NCBI RefSeq assembly: GCF_013277415.1
Contig: NZ_VMMX01000010.1
Span: forward strand, 235,041-299,040
Direction of reading: 5' to 3'
Source of the DNA: Streptococcus sp. 68
GTDB lineage: Bacteria > Bacillota > Bacilli > Lactobacillales > Streptococcaceae
Length of the DNA stretch: 64,000 nucleotides
Both the position numbers and the translations under genes were made by a program. The notes below the pieces were generated by a model that was not told the origin of the DNA, did no database searches, and saw only the letters and a program-made list of their open reading frames with translations. Below are positions 61,946 to 64,000 of this stretch, in pieces (the stretch's first letter is position 1; each line of letters opens with the position of its first letter).

Positions 61946-62020
61946 GAATTGAGTACTAGTTCTATATCATAGGCTAGAAAAGACCCCAAGCTCACGACCA
62001 AATAAGCTTGAGGTCTTTTT
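61946..62020 (+). ncRNA. Antisense antitoxin RNA 2
   Basis: Short RNA ending at AAAAGACCCCAAGCT / AGCTTGAGGTCTTTTTT. GAGTACTAGTTCTATATCAT near its start repeats the toxin 2 start region (GAGTACTAATTCCATCAT at 62101-62118). The repeat differs from that of module 1 in the same places as the cognate toxin, so each antitoxin seems matched to its own toxin. Confidence 0.78.
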
Positions 62021-62025
62021 TGACA

Positions 62026-62118
62026 CTATTTGTCCTTGTTTAGCCATTTATCGACTAATCGAAGAACGACACCGACCACAATTGGTCCGATGATAGTTTT
62101 GAGTACTAATTCCATCAT
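62026..62118 (-). CDS. Fst-like type I toxin, copy 2
   Basis: 30 residues: MMELVLKTIIGPIVVGV, then VLRLVDKWLNKDK; differs from copy 1 at three positions (I/V, I/V, R/K). It has the same ribosome-binding-site hairpin, extended -10 and shared terminator. Located 434 bases after copy 1 in the same orientation, so the pair is a tandem duplication. Confidence 0.83.
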   Translation of the reverse strand: MMELVLKTIIGPIVVGVVLRLVDKWLNKDK

Positions 62119-62192
62119 GGGCTATCTCACCTCCTTTCGTAGGCGGTGTAGCAGTGTCGTAAAATATTATACCACATACATGCTAAACTTAG

Positions 62193-62219
62193 GAGTCACC
62201 CAATCGGGTGGCTTTTTTG
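62193..62219 (+). terminator. csRNA-type terminator hairpin before ruvB
   Basis: GTCACCCAATCGGGTGGCTTTTTT resembles csRNA terminators and lies just upstream of the ruvB promoter, with no csRNA body. Confidence 0.65.
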
Positions 62220-62245
62220 TTTGTGGCTTGGATTTTTGATATAAT
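62217..62245 (+). promoter_or_regulatory. Promoter of ruvB directly abutting the start codon
   Basis: TTGTTT, 17 bases, TATAAT, ending 6 bases before the ATG at 62252. Transcription should start on or next to the ATG, giving a leaderless mRNA. No Shine-Dalgarno is visible. Confidence 0.7.
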
Positions 62246-62251
62246 AGAGCC

Positions 62252-63250
62252 ATGAGTAGAATTTTAGACAATGAGATAATGGGGGATGAGGAGTTAGTAG
62301 AACGCACGCTCCGTCCTCAGTATTTACGTGAATATATTGGGCAGGATAAGGTTAAGGATCAGCTTCAAATCTTTATCGAAGCTGCTAAAATGCGGGATGA
62401 AGCGCTGGATCATGTGCTCTTATTTGGGCCTCCAGGTTTGGGGAAGACGACCATGGCCTTTGTTATTGCAAACGAACTGGGTGTTAATCTCAAGCAGACG
62501 TCGGGTCCTGTTATCGAAAAAGCTGGTGATCTGGTAGCGATTTTGAATGACTTAGAGCCTGGGGATGTCCTCTTTATTGACGAGATTCATCGCTTGCCCA
62601 TGTCGGTGGAAGAGGTGCTTTATAGTGCCATGGAGGACTTCTACATTGACATCATGATTGGTGCTGGTGAAGGCAGTCGCAGTGTTCATTTGGAGTTGCC
62701 ACCTTTTACCTTGATTGGTGCTACGACTCGGGCTGGTATGCTTTCCAATCCGCTACGGGCACGTTTTGGGATCACAGGTCATATGGAGTATTATGCCCAT
62801 GCTGACTTGACAGAAATTGTTGAGCGGACAGCAGATATTTTTGAGATGGAAATCACTCATGAGGCGGCATCTGAGTTGGCCTTGCGTAGTCGTGGAACCC
62901 CTCGTATTGCCAATCGTCTCCTCAAGCGCGTGCGCGATTTTGCCCAGATTATGGGGAATGGGGTTATCGATGATCTTATTACCGCTAAGGCTCTGACCAT
63001 GCTGGATGTTGACCATGAAGGTCTAGACTATGTGGATCAAAAAATCCTTCGCACCATGATTGAGATGTACGGTGGTGGTCCTGTTGGTCTAGGAACTCTT
63101 TCTGTTAACATAGCAGAAGAGCGTGAGACAGTTGAAGACATGTATGAACCCTACTTGATTCAAAAAGGCTTTATCATGAGGACACGTTCTGGACGGGTAG
63201 CGACTGCTAAAGCATATGATCACTTAGGTTATGAATATAATGAAAAATAA
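62252..63250 (+). CDS. ruvB: Holliday junction branch migration helicase RuvB
   Basis: 332 residues, usual length. AAA+ motor that, with RuvA, moves Holliday junctions. Walker [12 protein letters not shown] near residue 60, Walker [10 protein letters not shown], sensor and arginine finger region ([16 protein letters not shown]), and C-terminal winged helix ([21 protein letters not shown]). Start chosen at the first ATG ([14 protein letters not shown]) though no ribosome binding site exists; the next in-frame ATG is Met10. Confidence 0.98.
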   Translation: MSRILDNEIMGDEELVERTLRPQYLREYIGQDKVKDQLQIFIEAAKMRDEALDHVLLFGPPGLGKTTMAFVIANELGVNLKQTSGPVIEKAGDLVAILNDLEPGDVLFIDEIHRLPMSVEEVLYSAMEDFYIDIMIGAGEGSRSVHLELPPFTLIGATTRAGMLSNPLRARFGITGHMEYYAHADLTEIVERTADIFEMEITHEAASELALRSRGTPRIANRLLKRVRDFAQIMGNGVIDDLITAKALTMLDVDHEGLDYVDQKILRTMIEMYGGGPVGLGTLSVNIAEERETVEDMYEPYLIQKGFIMRTRSGRVATAKAYDHLGYEYNEK

Positions 63251-63803
63251 GCAAGAAATTCTAGAAGCTTTTAGAAAAAATCCAGATATGATGGCTATTC
63301 TGACTGTCATCCGAAACTTGGAGTTGAAAGATTCCTGGTTGGCAGCAGGTTCTGTCAGAAATTTCATCTGGAATCTCTTGTCAGACAAATCCCCCTTTGA
63401 CTGTGAAACAGATGTAGATGTGATTTTCTTTGATTCAGATATTTCTTACGAGGAAACCTTGTCCCTAGAGAAAAAGCTGAGAGAGGACTTTCCTCAGTAC
63501 CAGTGGGAATTGAAAAATCAAGTCTATATGCACCAGCACAGCCCTCATACTGCTCCCTATACCAGTTCCCGTGATGCTATGAGTAAGTATCCAGAACGAT
63601 GTACGGCTGTTGGACTGCGCTTGACTGAAGAATCCGCTTTGGAACTCTTTACTCCTTACGGACTCGAGGATATTTTGAATTTTCAAGTTCGTCCAACTCC
63701 TCATTTCTTAGAAAATGAAGACCGAATGGAACTTTATCGAACACGTCTATCCAAGAAAAATTGGCGGGCGAAATGGAAAAATTTGATTTTTAAAAATACT
63801 TAA
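63240..63803 (+). CDS. Nucleotidyltransferase-like family protein (DUF925-type)
   Basis: 187 residues from the ATG at 63240, or 190 from 63231. The conserved motif [13 protein letters not shown] and the later [13 protein letters not shown], with the two acidic residues, match the family of putative nucleotidyltransferases near ruvB in streptococci. The C-terminus has the [18 protein letters not shown] block. No function known. It overlaps ruvB by 11 bases and probably relies on translational coupling. Confidence 0.85.
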   Translation: MKNKQEILEAFRKNPDMMAILTVIRNLELKDSWLAAGSVRNFIWNLLSDKSPFDCETDVDVIFFDSDISYEETLSLEKKLREDFPQYQWELKNQVYMHQHSPHTAPYTSSRDAMSKYPERCTAVGLRLTEESALELFTPYGLEDILNFQVRPTPHFLENEDRMELYRTRLSKKNWRAKWKNLIFKNT

Positions 63804-63831
63804 GGAAACTTTAAGCTAGGAAGTGTATACT
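63799..63831 (+). promoter_or_regulatory. CiaR-controlled promoter of csRNA (ccnD-type)
   Basis: CTTAAG-GAAAC-TTTAAG (63799-63815), 10 bases, then TATACT (63826-63831). Confidence 0.9.
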
Positions 63832-63837
63832 AAGTAC

Positions 63838-63933
63838 ATAAGTTAAGAAGACCTTAACTTAAACTCCTAAAACTTTTTCATAATAATCTCCCTATAAAAA
63901 ATAGAGTCGCCCAATCAGGCGACTTATTTTTTT
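63838..63933 (+). ncRNA. ccnD: Cia-dependent small RNA downstream of ruvB
   Basis: About 96 bases with AGACCTTAACTTAAACTCC, TAAAACTTTTTCATAATAATC, TCCC and the terminator GTCGCC-CAATCA-GGCGAC-TTATTTTTTT. Fourth csRNA of the window. Symbol given by gene order from memory, tentative. Confidence 0.85.
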
Positions 63934-63960
63934 GAAAAATGAGCTTGGTGCCTAAGAATA

Positions 63961-64000
63961 ATACTCAATGAAAATCAAAGTGCAAACTAGGAAGCTAGCC
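63961..64000. repeat. BOX-type repeat, truncated by window end
   Basis: Begins ATACTCAATGAAAATCAAAG and continues TGCAAACTAGGAAGCTAGCC to the window edge; the same BOX end as at 56802. Confidence 0.8.

Noticed and set aside
62030..62239. 69-codon plus-strand frame over the second toxin module
   Set aside because: It is the antisense of the Fst-like toxin and includes its promoter and hairpins; no ribosome binding site and no protein-like composition.

Overview
The window is chromosomal DNA of a low-GC Gram-positive coccus of the Streptococcus mitis group (S. mitis / S. pneumoniae / S. oralis cluster). Evidence: the gene order tag ... uvrA ... spxA, ireB-ruvX, folC, cls, nrdD-nrdG, the complete S10-spc-alpha ribosomal operon, leuS, ruvB; BOX-type intergenic repeats; four small RNAs preceded by the CiaR direct repeat TTTAAG-N5-TTTAAG; a SigX cin-box TACGAATA; and many extended -10 promoters (TGnTATAAT). 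I saw no rRNA, tRNA, CRISPR array, prophage or complete insertion sequence.

Layout. 1-7.7 kb: end of tag, then on the minus strand a SemiSWEET sugar transporter, an S66 peptidase, a DUF1129 membrane protein and a CorA-type transporter; then plus-strand uvrA-pepP. 7.7-10.8 kb: the P-type magnesium ATPase gene mgtA behind an unusually elaborate leader (M-box riboswitch, intrinsic terminator, 23-codon leader peptide, two mutually exclusive hairpins). 10.8-18.6 kb: spxA, a DUF1307 lipoprotein, ireB-ruvX-UPF0473, a repeated structured non-coding region, folC, a lipoprotein, cls, and a competence-controlled unit (47-codon ORF plus a polytopic membrane protein). 18.7-22.8 kb: anaerobic ribonucleotide reductase cluster. 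22.9-37.9 kb: ribosomal protein operon with secY, adk, infA and rpoA, containing four copies of a covarying palindromic repeat. 38.2-40.8 kb: ACT-domain protein, DUF711 protein, a Cia-dependent sRNA and a phosphoglycerate mutase family protein.

40.9-47.2 kb (minus): a YesMN-type two-component system upstream of a FbpABC-like ABC transporter with a CcpA site. Such transporters are usually labelled ferric, but the context points towards sugar phosphate. 47.4-56.6 kb: a self-contained anaerobic catabolic locus with a radical-SAM activase, DeoR and SorC regulators, a lactose/cellobiose-type PTS (IIA, IIB, IIC), a glycyl radical enzyme that lacks the pyruvate formate-lyase Cys-Cys pair, a fructose-6-phosphate-aldolase-like protein and a glycerol-dehydrogenase-like protein. 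Together they look like a radical route from a PTS-imported sugar or polyol to glyceraldehyde-3-phosphate plus a C3 compound reduced by GldA.

57.0-64.0 kb: leuS, two GNAT acetyltransferases, two tandem Cia-dependent sRNAs, two tandem Fst-like type I toxin-antitoxin modules, ruvB (apparently leaderless), a nucleotidyltransferase-like protein, a fourth Cia-dependent sRNA and the start of a BOX repeat.

The most interesting regions are the mgtA leader, the glycyl radical enzyme locus with its paired operators, the sRNA / type I toxin cluster upstream of ruvB, and the covarying palindromes in the ribosomal operon. All assignments come from reading the sequence and from remembered family knowledge; no database search was run.
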